Source: DASQEH01 sp038239485
GTDB taxonomy: Bacteria > Actinomycetota > Actinomycetes > Propionibacteriales > Nocardioidaceae
Reading direction: 5' to 3'
Length of the DNA stretch: 25,151 bases
NCBI GenBank assembly: GCA_038239485.1
Contig: JBBSET010000054.1
Span: forward strand, 1-25,151
Below the pieces are notes generated by a model that made no database searches, was not told where the DNA came from, and worked only from the letters and a program-made list of their open reading frames with translations. Shown here piece after piece: positions 15,739 through 25,151 of this stretch. The stretch's first letter is position 1, and every line of letters begins with the position of its first letter. A program made the translations under genes and the position numbers.

Positions 15739-17178
15739 TCATTCCCGCGGTCGCTGGCCAGCCTCGGTCTCGTCGCTGATCGGGTAGGGGATGAAGGTTC
15801 CTCGGTCGGGATCGATGGCAAGGCGGCGCCCGATGGTCGGGAATGCGCGCTGGGGGCACCTAGTGCGCTCGCACACCTTGCAGCCCACCCCGATCAAGGT
15901 CGCGCCTCGGGGGTCACGCGGGTTCAGACCCGCCGAGTAGACCAGCCTCCCTGCGTGGCGGATCTCGCAGCCCAGCGCGACCGCGAAGAGCTTGCCAGGC
16001 ACACCATAGCGCCCAGGGCTGCGGTACACCGTTCGGGCCATCCAGAGGTGGCGACGGCCGTCGGGCATCTCAGCAACCTGCGTCAAGAGCTTGCCTGGAG
16101 CGGCGAACGCCTCGTAGACATTCCAGAGCGGGCAGGTGCCGCCGGCGCGTGAGAAGTGGAATGCCGTCGCCGACTGGCGTTGCGACATGTTTCCGGCGCG
16201 GTCGACTCGCACGAACGCGAAGGGAACGCCACGGACCCGAGGGCGCTGCAAGGTGCTCAATCGGTGGCAGGTGCTCTCGAAGCCGATCGAGAAAGTTGAA
16301 GCGAGTCTCTCGATGTCGTAGCGGAACGCCTCGGCCGTCGTGCGGAACAACCCGTAGGGCAGGATCATCGCCGACGCGACATAGTTGGCAAGACCGATCT
16401 CCAGCAGGCCGCGGGCTTGTGGATCGTGGAAACCGACGTCCCCCGAGATGTCGGCGATCTGGTCACCGAACTCCAAGATGGCCAACTGGTGAGCCAGCCG
16501 GAACGCGCGTTGGCCGGCGTCAAGCTGCGGAGACAGCCGTACGACCTTGCTCGCACGGTCGAATCTCGAGAGCTCATTGCCATCCTGATCAGCGTCGTCT
16601 TCGACCCTGACGCGCACCCCGTGTGACTGCTGCAGCCTGGTCAGCAGGATCTCATGGCGGTCGCCCTCGCTCAAACCGATGCGCTCCGCGAGGTTCTCGG
16701 CGGCACGGTCCAACGAGTCGATGTAGTTGCTCCGGTCGGAGAAGAAATCTCGCACCTCCTCGTGGGGCATCAGGGTCGCGTGTTCGGGCTCGTCGCGCGT
16801 CGCTACGGCGAGCTGGTCGGCGACAGACCGGTACCTCCGATGTAGTGCCAGCACGGCGCGCGCTGCCGATGGGTGCTCGCTCGCAATCTGCGCGACCGCG
16901 CTGTCGTCGAGGTCAGCACCGACATCCGCGTCGGTCAGCGCCTCACGCAGCTCGGCGATCAGCCGCGTCCGGTCGTGAGGGGCGAAGAAGAGGGCGTCGA
17001 CGCCGAACAGCTCACTGATCCGCAGCAGAACCGGCACGGTGAGCGGTCGCGAATTGTGCTCGATCTGGTTGAGATAGCTCGCCGAGATGTCCAGCTGGCG
17101 GGCCAGCTCAACCTGCGACACCCGCCGTTCGCCTCGCAGCTGCCGCAACTTCGCTCCCACAAACATCTTCTCGGCCAC
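15739..17178 (-). CDS. ramB: RamB/ScfR-family regulator of acetate and acyl metabolism
   Basis: A 479-residue regulator close in length to mycobacterial RamB. An N-terminal XRE HTH (about 9-66; VGAKLRQLRGERR, ISASYLNQIEHNSRPLTVPVL) precedes an ImmA/IrrE (M78)-like domain whose zinc motif is degenerate: FRLAHQLAILE at 226-236 instead of HExxH, so no protease activity is expected. The C-terminal DUF2083 part carries conserved cysteines Cys349 and Cys433-x2-Cys436-x4-Cys441, possibly a metal or Fe-S site. In relatives RamB controls aceA, aceB and acetate-activation genes. Here it is divergent from aceA with RamB-box-like sequences between. GTG 17178 is preferred because VAEKMFVGAKLRQLR matches RamB N-termini. 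There is no Shine-Dalgarno, and a promoter lies so close that the mRNA may be nearly leaderless. Confidence 0.9.
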   Translation of the reverse strand: MAEKMFVGAKLRQLRGERRVSQVELARQLDISASYLNQIEHNSRPLTVPVLLRISELFGVDALFFAPHDRTRLIAELREALTDADVGADLDDSAVAQIASEHPSAARAVLALHRRYRSVADQLAVATRDEPEHATLMPHEEVRDFFSDRSNYIDSLDRAAENLAERIGLSEGDRHEILLTRLQQSHGVRVRVEDDADQDGNELSRFDRASKVVRLSPQLDAGQRAFRLAHQLAILEFGDQIADISGDVGFHDPQARGLLEIGLANYVASAMILPYGLFRTTAEAFRYDIERLASTFSIGFESTCHRLSTLQRPRVRGVPFAFVRVDRAGNMSQRQSATAFHFSRAGGTCPLWNVYEAFAAPGKLLTQVAEMPDGRRHLWMARTVYRSPGRYGVPGKLFAVALGCEIRHAGRLVYSAGLNPRDPRGATLIGVGCKVCERTRCPQRAFPTIGRRLAIDPDRGTFIPYPISDETEAGQRPRE

Positions 17179-17187
17179 AGCCCAACA

Positions 17188-17216
17188 GTAGTAGCCAAAA
17201 TTGGCAAAGTTAGCAA
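17188..17216 (-). promoter_or_regulatory. Candidate ramB promoter, nearly leaderless
   Basis: TTGCTA (17216-17211), a 17-base spacer and TACTAC (17193-17188) on the minus strand. Only 9 bases separate the -10 from GTG 17178, placing the transcript start about 3 bases before the start codon. This would explain the missing ribosome site. RamB-box-like repeats overlap the -35, compatible with autoregulation. Confidence 0.4.
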
Positions 17217-17239
17217 GAACGGCTGCATTGTTAGCGATG
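17197..17239 (+). promoter_or_regulatory. RamB-box-like repeats in the ramB/aceA gap
   Basis: AAAATTGGCAAAG (17197-17209) and AAAGTTAGCAAG (17206-17217) resemble the RamB consensus known from Corynebacterium (AAAGTTTGCAAA-like). A weaker third copy, ATTGTTAGCGATG, is at 17227-17239. The TTGGC and TTAGC cores start 9 and 21 bases apart. They are central in the divergent region, as expected for joint control of ramB and aceA. Confidence 0.5.
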
Positions 17240-17265
17240 CCTGGCATATTGCGTGGCTGGAAGCA

Positions 17266-17282
17266 TCTGTGATCGCGACAGA
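17266..17282. promoter_or_regulatory. Short inverted repeat upstream of aceA
   Basis: TCTGT and ACAGA arms separated by 7 bases (GATCGCG), 62 bases before the aceA ATG. It could be an operator for a second regulator of the glyoxylate shunt. It contains TGTGA but not the paired TCACA of a CRP/GlxR site. Confidence 0.25.
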
Positions 17283-17344
17283 GGATGGACTTGGCCTCAA
17301 CCGGGCTTTACAACGAAGCGAAAGTCGACTGGAAGAAGAACACC

Positions 17345-18663
17345 ATGACGCTAACCTCGACGGTCTCCGCAGGCCTGGGACGCAACGCTGCCCGAAAGCA
17401 GATGGCCGAGGAGCTGGAGAATGCCTGGGCCAGCGACCCGCGTTGGTCCGGTGTCGAGCGCACCTACACCGCTGCTGACGTGGTGGCAGTGCGCGGGCGC
17501 GTCGTGGAAGAGCACACCCTCGCCCGGATCGGCGCTGAGCGACTGTGGACTCTCCTCCACACCCGCGACTACGTGAACTCACTCGGCGCGCTCACCGGCA
17601 ACCAGGCGGTGCAGTGCGTCCGCGCCGGCCTTGAGGCCATCTACCTCTCCGGTTGGCAAGTGGCAGCGGACGCCAACCTCTCAGGGCACACGTATCCCGA
17701 TCAGAGTCTGTACCCAGCCAACTCAGTCCCGGCGGTCGTTCGGCGCATCAACAACGCGCTGCTGCGTGCGGACCAGATCAGCTGGTCCGAGGATGTGGAT
17801 GCCGACCTCGAGTGGCTGGCTCCGATCGTCGCGGATGCCGAAGCCGGCTTCGGTGGCCCGCTGAACGCGTTCGAGCTGATGAAGGCTATGATCGCCGCCG
17901 GAGCGGCAGGTGTGCACTGGGAGGATCAGCTGGCGTCGGAGAAGAAGTGTGGGCACCTCGGGGGGAAGGTGCTGATCCCGACGGGCCACCACATCCGGAC
18001 GCTCAACTCAGCCCGCCTCGCGGCGGATGTCCTTGACGTTGCGACGCTGATCATCGCCCGTACGGACGCCGAAGCGGCCACGTTGATCACCACCGATGTC
18101 GACGAGCGAGACCGGGAGTTCCTCACCGGAGACCGCACCGCCGAGGGTTATCACAGGGTGCGCAACGGAATCGAGCCCTGCATTGCGCGCGGGCTGGCCT
18201 ACGCGCCGTACTCGGACCTGCTCTGGATGGAGACATCGCTGCCGGACCTCGAGATGGCCCGAAAGTTCGCCGAGGCGATCAAGGACCAGTTCCCCGACCA
18301 GATGTTGGCGTTCAACTGCTCGCCGTCCTTCAACTGGCGACGCCACCTCGACGAGTCCACCATCGCCAAGTTCCAGCGTGAGCTCGGGCACATGGGCTAC
18401 AGCTTCCAATTCATCACCCTGGCGGGGTTCCACGCTCTCAACTACTCGATGTTCGACCTGGCCAAGGCGTATGCAGCTGACGGCATGCCCGCTTATGTCG
18501 ACCTGCAGGAGCGGGAGTTCGCAGCCGAGTCAGCCGGGTACACCGCGACTCGACATCAGCGCGAGGTCGGCACCGGGTATTTCGACCTGGTCAGCACGGC
18601 CCTGAACCCAGCGTCGGAGACGACTGCTCTGGCCGGGTCGACCGAGCGAGAGCAGTTCCTGTC

Positions 18664-18667
<4 letters not shown>
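17345..18667 (+). CDS. aceA: Isocitrate lyase
   Basis: Cleaves isocitrate to glyoxylate and succinate, the entry step of the glyoxylate shunt needed for growth on acetate or stored PHB. At 440 residues it matches the short actinobacterial/enterobacterial class. Landmarks are LGALTGNQAVQ, SGWQVAADANLSGHTYPDQSLYP, the catalytic loop SEKKCGHLGGK with Cys202, NCSPSFNW and QREFAAE-type C-terminal residues (QEREFAAESAGYTATRHQRE). ATG 17345 is preferred over in-frame ATG 17285, since GGAAGAAG stands just before it and the extra 20 residues lack family similarity. The stop overlaps the aceB start (ATGA), implying one mRNA and coupled translation. RamB-box-like sequences lie upstream. Confidence 0.97.
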
Positions 18668-20280
<1,613 letters not shown>

Positions 20281-20397
20281 TCTGCTCCAATCGCCGAACG
20301 TTCAGTCAGGATGACCCGTATACGAGCCCGAATGCCGATCCCGTCTGACCGGCGTCGGGCCGACGACACGACACTTCGACCATCGATGCGATTCAGG

Positions 20398-20973
20398 TCA
20401 CGGTCGGACAGAGGGGCCGGGGTGTTCCGGCAAGGGGATCCGCACCTGCCAGGCGTGCCCGGTCTGTGCGGCGGCCGCCATCGGGGCGGAACAGAGCCGG
20501 AGCACCTGCAGTGAGCTGAAGACAAGCAGCGAGGCGAGTGGGAGCTCGATCACGAGCGCGCTCACCACCGACACCGTCGTGTCGCCGCCGTGCGAGGTCA
20601 TCACGTCGAACCAGGCGTCGCAGGTCAGCAGCATCCCGGTCGCGAACGCAGTGACGCTGACCAGCTGGCGGCCGAAGAAGGCCAGTACCCCGGTGGTGAG
20701 AAGCATCGCCAGCAGCAAGACGTCGAAGCCGACCCATGCGACGTCCCAGTTGTGCGCGACGTAAACCCTCGGCAAGGTCAGCGCCAGGTAGACGATCCAG
20801 GGAACCAGCACGACCACGCTTCCGACCGTCAGGACCATCCGCAACTCGCGGACGAGGCGGGGTAGCCAACGCGACGGCGGGTTCGCGGCCGGAGGAGGGT
20901 GGTTGGACAACCGTGAGATCAGCGCGGCACGTTCGTGGGGGCTCATCGCCGCGACCTGCTCGTCTGTCAGCAT
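20398..20973 (-). CDS. Four-helix integral membrane protein of unknown function
   Basis: A 191-residue protein with a soluble acidic N-terminus (MLTDEQVAAMSPHERAALISRL, about 1-40) and four predicted membrane helices: about 45-67 (VLTVGSVVVLVPWIVYLAL), 80-100, 108-125 (VTAFATGMLLTCDAWFDVM) and 138-160. The CDAWFDV motif in helix 3 recurs in a family of small actinobacterial membrane proteins without known function. The N-terminal segment resembles those ahead of membrane anchors in other actinobacterial small proteins. ATG 20973 has no Shine-Dalgarno, and upstream in-frame extension looks non-coding, so the mRNA may be leaderless. It converges on aceB with a 117-base gap and diverges from the MprF-like gene. 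Confidence 0.75.
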   Translation of the reverse strand: MLTDEQVAAMSPHERAALISRLSNHPPPAANPPSRWLPRLVRELRMVLTVGSVVVLVPWIVYLALTLPRVYVAHNWDVAWVGFDVLLLAMLLTTGVLAFFGRQLVSVTAFATGMLLTCDAWFDVMTSHGGDTTVSVVSALVIELPLASLLVFSSLQVLRLCSAPMAAAAQTGHAWQVRIPLPEHPGPSVRP

Positions 20974-21171
20974 GTCACTATTGTCGCCGTCCCAACCGGC
21001 GCGCGGTTTGCCTGTCGTCGGCTGCTCCGCTCGGCGCGACACGTATCGTGAGCGGGTGATCCCCCGGAGCCTGTCATCCCTGAGCAGGGAAGCGGTTCGA
21101 CGTCCTCCCGGTGGTGCTCGACCAGACCTTGATCGCGCCGCCGGCGTCGTGATGGCCGAGACCGGGACGTG

Positions 21172-21258
21172 ATGCGCCGCAGGACGAGAGACCGCCCACG
21201 ATCCTTCAGATGGCTTCTCGTCGATCGCGCCGATCACCTGCGTCTGTGGGTGCCATGA
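21172..21258 (+). CDS. Tiny Arg-rich ORF overlapping the MprF-like gene start (28 aa)
   Basis: ATG 21172 to TGA 21256-21258, starting MRRRTRDRPRSFRWLL. Its stop overlaps ATG 21255 of the membrane protein (ATGA), and its start overlaps the TGA of a further 38-codon frame (GTG 21056; TGATG junction). Neither short frame has a strong ribosome site and neither resembles anything I know. They could form a coupled leader, or be chance open frames in GC-rich DNA. Confidence 0.2.
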   Translation: MRRRTRDRPRSFRWLLVDRADHLRLWVP

Positions 21259-22937
21259 AATTGACGACGCTGAAGAGTCCGTTGTGGATGGGGCGGATCG
21301 TGGCGTTGGTAGGTCTGGTCACGCTGCTGAGCGCGTTGCTGCCCGCCGTCCGCTCGAGGACGCAGTACGTCAACGAGATGGTGCCCGGCGTCTATCCCGC
21401 AGCTGCGACGACCGGTGCGGCCGCTGTTGGCCTGATCCTGGTCCTCCTGTCGCGCGCACTGCGTCGGGGAAAGTTTCGCGCCTGGTTGCTGGCGACGATA
21501 CTGGCCGGCCTGGCCGTCGGGCTCCACATCTTGAAGGGCCTCGACGTCGAGGAGGCCCTCCTCTGTCTCGCCGTTTTCGTGCTGCTCCTTTCTGCTCGAA
21601 GGAACTTCACGGCACGACCGGATCCTCGCTCGTTCTCAAGACTCGTGGCGGCGGTGTGCATCGGACCGTTCGTGGCGACGACCCTCGGCTATCTGTGGCT
21701 TGCCATCGACGTTGACGGACAGGTCCCTGGCACGACGCAGCTCGATCGCCTCGCGCAGGCATTCGTCGGTCTGGTCGGCATCTCCGGTCCGGTGGTGTTC
21801 GTCAGCCAGAGCGAGGCCAACCGGGCTGCAGTGGCTTTGGTCGTCCTCGGAGCCACGGTGTTCTTCGTCGCGGTCCTGCTCGGTCTGCAGCCCGCGGGCG
21901 GCCCGCATCCGATGACGGAGGAGGAGCGAACGGCGCTTCGCGTCATTCTCGAGACGTGGGGCTGTATCGACTCGCTGGCGTACTTCGCGCTCCGCAGCGA
22001 CCGCTCCGCGATCTTCTCCCCGAGCGGGAAGTCGGCAGTCACGTACCGGGTGGTCGGGACTGTGTCGCTCGGCGCCGGTGACCCGATCGGCGATCCGGAG
22101 GCCTGGCCCGGAGCCATCCAGGCGTGGCTCAACGAGGCCGCCTCCTTCGGTTGGTTGCCGGCGGTGATCGGAGTCAGCGAGCGCGGCGCGGAGGCGTTCC
22201 ACCGGGCCGGGTTGAGCATTCTCGAGTTCGGGGACGAGGCGATGCTCCATACCGACGATTTCACCCTCGAGGGGCGCAGCATGCGGGCGGTACGTCAGGC
22301 CGTCTCCCGGTGTGACCGAGCTGGCGTGTCGATCCGCTGCCGGCGCATCGCGGACCTCGACCCAGCGACGCTTCTGCGAGTACGCACCAAGGTGGACGCT
22401 TGGCGGGAAGGTCCGGTCGAGCGGGGCTTCTCGATGGCGCTGGGCCGTCTCGGTGCGGAGGAGGATGCCCGGACGATCGTCGTGCTCGCCACCGACTCCG
22501 ACGGCCGACTGGTCGGACTACTCCACTTCGTCCCCTGGGGTGCGGACGGTCTGTCCCTGGACCTGATGCGGCGGGACCGGGAGTCGGAGAACGGCGTCAT
22601 CGAGGCGATGGTCGCCGGACTGATGGCGGCCGCTCCGTCGCTGGGGATCCGGCGAGTCTCGCTGAACTTCGCCGTGTTCCGCAGTGTCTTCGCACGAGGC
22701 GAACGGCTGGGCGCCGGGCCTGCGCTCCGGGTCTGGCGCGCCATCCTGCTCTGGGCTTCGCGGTTCTGGCAGATCGAGTCGCTGTACCGGGCGAATGCGA
22801 AGTACCAGCCCGAGTGGCTGCCGCGTTATATCGCCTACCCGACCTCATCGGACCTGCCTCGGGTCGCAACGGCAGCCCTGCGGGCCGAGGCATTCATCGT
22901 CGCGCCAGCCTGGATCCGCAGGCTAGGGGGGCCGTAG
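21255..22937 (+). CDS. MprF-like phosphatidylglycerol lysyltransferase domain protein (DUF2156)
   Basis: A 560-residue membrane enzyme. The first ~220 residues hold about six hydrophobic segments (MGRIVALVGLVTLLSALLPA, AAAVGLILVLLSRAL, AWLLATILAGLAVGL and later ones). The cytosolic C-terminal ~330 residues form a DUF2156/GNAT-like aminoacyl-transferase domain (SDRSAIFSPSGKSAVTYRVVGTVSLGAGDPIGD, DLMRRDRESENGVIEAMV, NFAVFRSVFARGE, RANAKYQPEWLPRY). Relatives move lysine or another amino acid from aminoacyl-tRNA to phosphatidylglycerol, which changes membrane charge. Unlike mycobacterial LysX there is no lysyl-tRNA synthetase fused at the C-terminus, so charged tRNA must come from elsewhere. Start is uncertain: in-frame ATG 21210 adds 15 basic residues; neither ATG has a strong ribosome site. 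Confidence 0.85.
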   Translation: MKLTTLKSPLWMGRIVALVGLVTLLSALLPAVRSRTQYVNEMVPGVYPAAATTGAAAVGLILVLLSRALRRGKFRAWLLATILAGLAVGLHILKGLDVEEALLCLAVFVLLLSARRNFTARPDPRSFSRLVAAVCIGPFVATTLGYLWLAIDVDGQVPGTTQLDRLAQAFVGLVGISGPVVFVSQSEANRAAVALVVLGATVFFVAVLLGLQPAGGPHPMTEEERTALRVILETWGCIDSLAYFALRSDRSAIFSPSGKSAVTYRVVGTVSLGAGDPIGDPEAWPGAIQAWLNEAASFGWLPAVIGVSERGAEAFHRAGLSILEFGDEAMLHTDDFTLEGRSMRAVRQAVSRCDRAGVSIRCRRIADLDPATLLRVRTKVDAWREGPVERGFSMALGRLGAEEDARTIVVLATDSDGRLVGLLHFVPWGADGLSLDLMRRDRESENGVIEAMVAGLMAAAPSLGIRRVSLNFAVFRSVFARGERLGAGPALRVWRAILLWASRFWQIESLYRANAKYQPEWLPRYIAYPTSSDLPRVATAALRAEAFIVAPAWIRRLGGP

Positions 22938-22955
22938 CTCGCGCAGCACGTCGAG

Positions 22956-22977
22956 CTGACCACGGTGGCAGGGTCAG
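22956..22977 (+). terminator. Weak hairpin after the MprF-like gene
   Basis: CTGACC (22956-22961) and GGTCAG (22972-22977) form a 6-bp stem with a 10-base loop, beginning 18 bases after the stop at 22937. There is no T tract. The rest of the 236-base convergent gap to pxpC shows no gene or strong signal. Confidence 0.28.
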
Positions 22978-23173
22978 GGTGGACGGCGAGACCGAGCATT
23001 GGGCGACACACCGGTCCTGACGTGAGCCTCTTCAGACCTCGAGGCGGAGCGGGCTCACCGGAGCCGTACGAGGGGGATGTGGACGGACGGTCTCGATCAC
23101 CAAGAGCACCGCCTGCAATGCCGCTCCCACCCACAGGTCCCTTGGTATGGTCGCGGTCGTTTGCGCACCACCA

Positions 23174-24058
23174 TCAGACAGCAGGGTGCCACTCGGGCTT
23201 CAGGGCAGCCGGGTCGACGGCGCGGAAGTACAGCGTCTGACCCGGTTGGAGCTGACCACATCGGTCGACATCGGCGTCGACGACATAGGCGATGACCGGG
23301 TAGCCCCCGGTGGCTGGATGGTCGGCCAGGAACAGCACGGGTGTGCCGGATGGCGGGATCTGCAGGGCCCCTCGCATCATGCCCTCGCTCGGAAGCTCGT
23401 CGGCCTTGGCACGGTCGAGCGGCTCTGCTTCGAGGCGTAGCCCGACCCGGTTGGAATCATTCGTCACGGTATAGGGCTGATGCACCAAGTGGGCCCATGC
23501 ACTGTCGCTGAACCAGTCGCGGCGCGGCCCTGGCTCCACCAGTACGGTGGCGTCGCCGGCTTGCGGGTCGGCCACGGGCGCCACGTCGACATCCGGTGCC
23601 GGCAGTCCCGGTTCGCCCACCTCGAGCACATCATCGGCGGCAACCTCTGGGGGTCCGAGACCGGACAGGACATCAGTGGAGCGCGACCCGAGCACCGGAT
23701 CAACCGCGAACCCACCCCGGACGGCGACATAAGTACGCATTCCACTCGCCGGCGGACCGAGCAGCAGCTCGTCACCTGGTCGCAGGATCGCCGGCGCATT
23801 GTGGGCCCACGCACCCTTGCACCGAGCCCCCGTCGTCACCATCATCACCTGGTGGTCGGCGTGGAGGTGGAGGCCGCCGAAGGTCACCTCGAGGACCGCG
23901 GCGCCCTCCGGGTTACCGACCAGGCGGTTCGCCAGCCGGTACGAGGTCCGGTCACACGCTCCCGACCGCCCGATCCCCAGTGCTGCCTGGCCCGGCCGAC
24001 CGGCGTCCTGCACGGTGGTGAGCGGACCGGGTGCCACCACCGTGATCGACCGGGTCAC
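23174..24058 (-). CDS. pxpC: 5-oxoprolinase subunit PxpC
   Basis: A 294-residue large subunit of the PxpABC complex, which opens 5-oxoproline (pyroglutamate) to glutamate using ATP. It belongs to the biotin-dependent-carboxyltransferase-like (KipA/AHS2) family: VVAPGPLTTVQDAGRPGQAALGIGRSGACDRTSYRLANRLVGN at the N-terminus, RTYVAVRGGF in the middle, and SNRVGLRLE, PSEGMMRGALQIPPSGTPVLFLADHPATGGYPVI near the C-terminus. GTG 24058 overlaps the pxpB stop (GTGA), implying coupled translation. Older annotations call such proteins allophanate hydrolase subunit 2; the pxpA partner favours 5-oxoprolinase. Confidence 0.92.
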   Translation of the reverse strand: MTRSITVVAPGPLTTVQDAGRPGQAALGIGRSGACDRTSYRLANRLVGNPEGAAVLEVTFGGLHLHADHQVMMVTTGARCKGAWAHNAPAILRPGDELLLGPPASGMRTYVAVRGGFAVDPVLGSRSTDVLSGLGPPEVAADDVLEVGEPGLPAPDVDVAPVADPQAGDATVLVEPGPRRDWFSDSAWAHLVHQPYTVTNDSNRVGLRLEAEPLDRAKADELPSEGMMRGALQIPPSGTPVLFLADHPATGGYPVIAYVVDADVDRCGQLQPGQTLYFRAVDPAALKPEWHPAV

Positions 24059-24672
24059 GAGCGGCCCATGTCGACGAAACGCACCCGGGTTCCTGGGCGT
24101 AGCAGCGCGGCCGGCTGGCGAGCGACGTCGAACATCGACAGCTCGGTCCGGCCGATCAGCTGCCAGCCGCCGGGCGACTGCCGCGGGTAGACGCCACTGA
24201 ACTCGCCGGCCAGCGCCACCGAGCCGGGGGGTACGGCTTTGCGCGGGGACGACCTGCGGGGCACCTCCTGCCCCCACGACTTCGAGGTCAGGTAACCGAA
24301 GCCAGGAGCGAAACCACAGAATGCGACCGTCCAATCGTCGGCGCCATGTCGTCGCACCAGCTCCGCCGCGTCCCAGCCCAGCAGCTCAGCCGCCTGTGCG
24401 ATGTCGTCACCGTCGTAGTTGACGGGAACCTCGACCAGCTCACCGGCCCCGCTACGGTCCTCCCGCGGCGAGGTCCGACGGACCATGTCCGCGACAGCCG
24501 ACAGCGAAGCGGCCGACGGATCGATCACCACGAGCACCGTGCGCGCCGCCGGCACCAGGTCGACGACACCATGAGGCAGGTCGTCAGCCAGTGCGGCATA
24601 CAGCGCCAGTACCTCGTCCAGGTCGTCGAGCTCGACGAGGAATGCGGTCGACCCGCTGGGCAGCAGCCGCAT
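24055..24672 (-). CDS. pxpB: 5-oxoprolinase subunit PxpB
   Basis: A 205-residue KipI/AHS1-family subunit that, with PxpC, forms the kinase-like half of 5-oxoprolinase. Markers are the VPVNYDGDDIAQAAELLG block (about 83-100), the FCGFAPGFGYL signature (about 119-129), PRKAVPPGSVALAGEFSGVYP and PGGWQLIGRT. Its ATG overlaps the pxpA stop (TGATG) and its own stop overlaps pxpC (GTGA), so A, B and C are translated as a tightly coupled unit. The order A-B-C on the minus strand is standard. KipI-type kinase inhibition as in Bacillus is unlikely without that context. Confidence 0.93.
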   Translation of the reverse strand: MRLLPSGSTAFLVELDDLDEVLALYAALADDLPHGVVDLVPAARTVLVVIDPSAASLSAVADMVRRTSPREDRSGAGELVEVPVNYDGDDIAQAAELLGWDAAELVRRHGADDWTVAFCGFAPGFGYLTSKSWGQEVPRRSSPRKAVPPGSVALAGEFSGVYPRQSPGGWQLIGRTELSMFDVARQPAALLRPGTRVRFVDMGRS

Positions 24673-25151
24673 CAGCCGGCCAGAGCTGAAACGGTGACTC
24701 CGGCATTGACGAGCGCAGCCTTGACGGCGTGGGCGATCTCGACCGCCCCCGGGGTGTCGCCATGCACGCAGATGGAGTCCGCCGACACCGTCAGAGCTCC
24801 GCCCTCGACGTCAGTGATGCGCCGGCCGGTGGCTATCGCGACACATCGCTGCGCGATCTGGTCCGCGTCGTGCAGGACCGAACCGGGCAGCCGTCGCGAG
24901 ACCAGCGCACCGTCGGGGGTGTAGGCGCGGTCCGCGAACGCCTCTCGAACGACCTGCAACCCGGCGTCCTCGGCCTTGCGCAGCCATACCGATCCAGGCA
25001 GGCCGAGCACCGGCAGAGCGGAGTCGTAGTCGACCACCGCCTGCACCACGGCGACGGCCTGCTCCTCGTGATGCACGATGGCGTTGTAGAGCGCTCCGTG
25101 CGGCTTGACGTAGCCGACCCGCGATCCCGCGACCCGTGCGAACGCCTCGAG
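24672..25151 (-). CDS. pxpA: 5-oxoprolinase subunit PxpA, partial
   Basis: The C-terminal 159 residues of a LamB/YcsF-family protein; the N-terminal third or more lies beyond the right edge, so the start is not in the window. The frame is open to the end and contains VKPHGALYN about 15-25 residues in from the edge, followed by VVREAFADRAYTPDGALVSRRLPGSVLHD and SICVHGDTPGAVEIAHAVKAALV, all characteristic of PxpA. In the complex PxpA completes pyroglutamate hydrolysis, detoxifying a spontaneous glutamine by-product. The TGA overlaps the pxpB ATG. No defects are visible in the part present. Confidence 0.94.
   Translation of the reverse strand, partial: LEAFARVAGSRVGYVKPHGALYNAIVHHEEQAVAVVQAVVDYDSALPVLGLPGSVWLRKAEDAGLQVVREAFADRAYTPDGALVSRRLPGSVLHDADQIAQRCVAIATGRRITDVEGGALTVSADSICVHGDTPGAVEIAHAVKAALVNAGVTVSALAG

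Noticed and set aside
17266..17282. CRP/GlxR-type site upstream of aceA
   Set aside because: TGTGA is present but the partner TCACA half is absent; kept only as a short generic inverted repeat.
20353..20365. CGTCG-GGC-CGACG hairpin in the aceB convergent gap
   Set aside because: Five pairs, three-base loop and no T tract; common by chance at this GC content.
24055..24672. Reading pxpB/pxpC as urea-amidolyase or KipI/KipA sporulation genes
   Set aside because: The adjacent LamB/YcsF-type pxpA with overlapping stops and starts identifies a 5-oxoprolinase operon.

Overview
This is a high-GC, densely packed bacterial chromosome segment that reads as Actinomycetota. The pointers are a GTP-type PEP carboxykinase, a RamB-type regulator divergent from isocitrate lyase, an N-terminal-GNAT Pat acetyltransferase, many GTG starts and GTGA/ATGA gene overlaps. 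A PHB-storing member of Propionibacteriales or a related order would fit, but the genus cannot be read from the sequence. Both ends cut genes: pckG on the left and pxpA on the right. No tRNA, rRNA, CRISPR array, insertion sequence or phage gene was seen.

Layout. Left: pckG (minus strand, partial) and a divergent alpha/beta hydrolase. Each has a short upstream ORF with a strong Shine-Dalgarno whose stop overlaps the main GTG start. Next is a class I PHB synthase, phaC (plus). It converges on a long minus-strand run which, in transcription order, reads: phasin-like protein, XRE regulator, phasin with a SAP-like C-terminus, ribbon-helix-helix (CopG) regulator, intracellular PHB depolymerase, acetyl-CoA synthetase (acs), AcuC deacetylase, Pat acetyltransferase. 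Divergent from this run are phaA (thiolase) and phaB (acetoacetyl-CoA reductase). Then come ramB (minus) and the divergent aceA-aceB pair (isocitrate lyase, malate synthase A).

Together the first 20 kb form an acetyl-CoA island. Acs makes acetyl-CoA. Pat and AcuC can switch Acs off and on through lysine acetylation. PhaA, PhaB and PhaC store acetyl units as PHB; the depolymerase releases them; phasins coat the granule. The glyoxylate shunt and PEP carboxykinase carry acetyl carbon into gluconeogenesis. RamB, the XRE protein and the CopG protein are the candidate local regulators.

The last 5 kb is unrelated: a small four-helix membrane protein (minus), a MprF-like membrane aminoacyl-phospholipid transferase (DUF2156) without a lysyl-tRNA synthetase domain, and a tightly overlapped pxpA-pxpB-pxpC 5-oxoprolinase operon (minus).

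The most interesting signals outside the genes are: inverted repeats directly abutting the Shine-Dalgarno of three PHB genes (both phasins and phaA); GATAGG-cored palindromes in the phasin/phaA divergent promoter; RamB-box-like repeats in the ramB/aceA gap; and an 11-bp perfect inverted repeat spanning the phaC/pat convergent stops.
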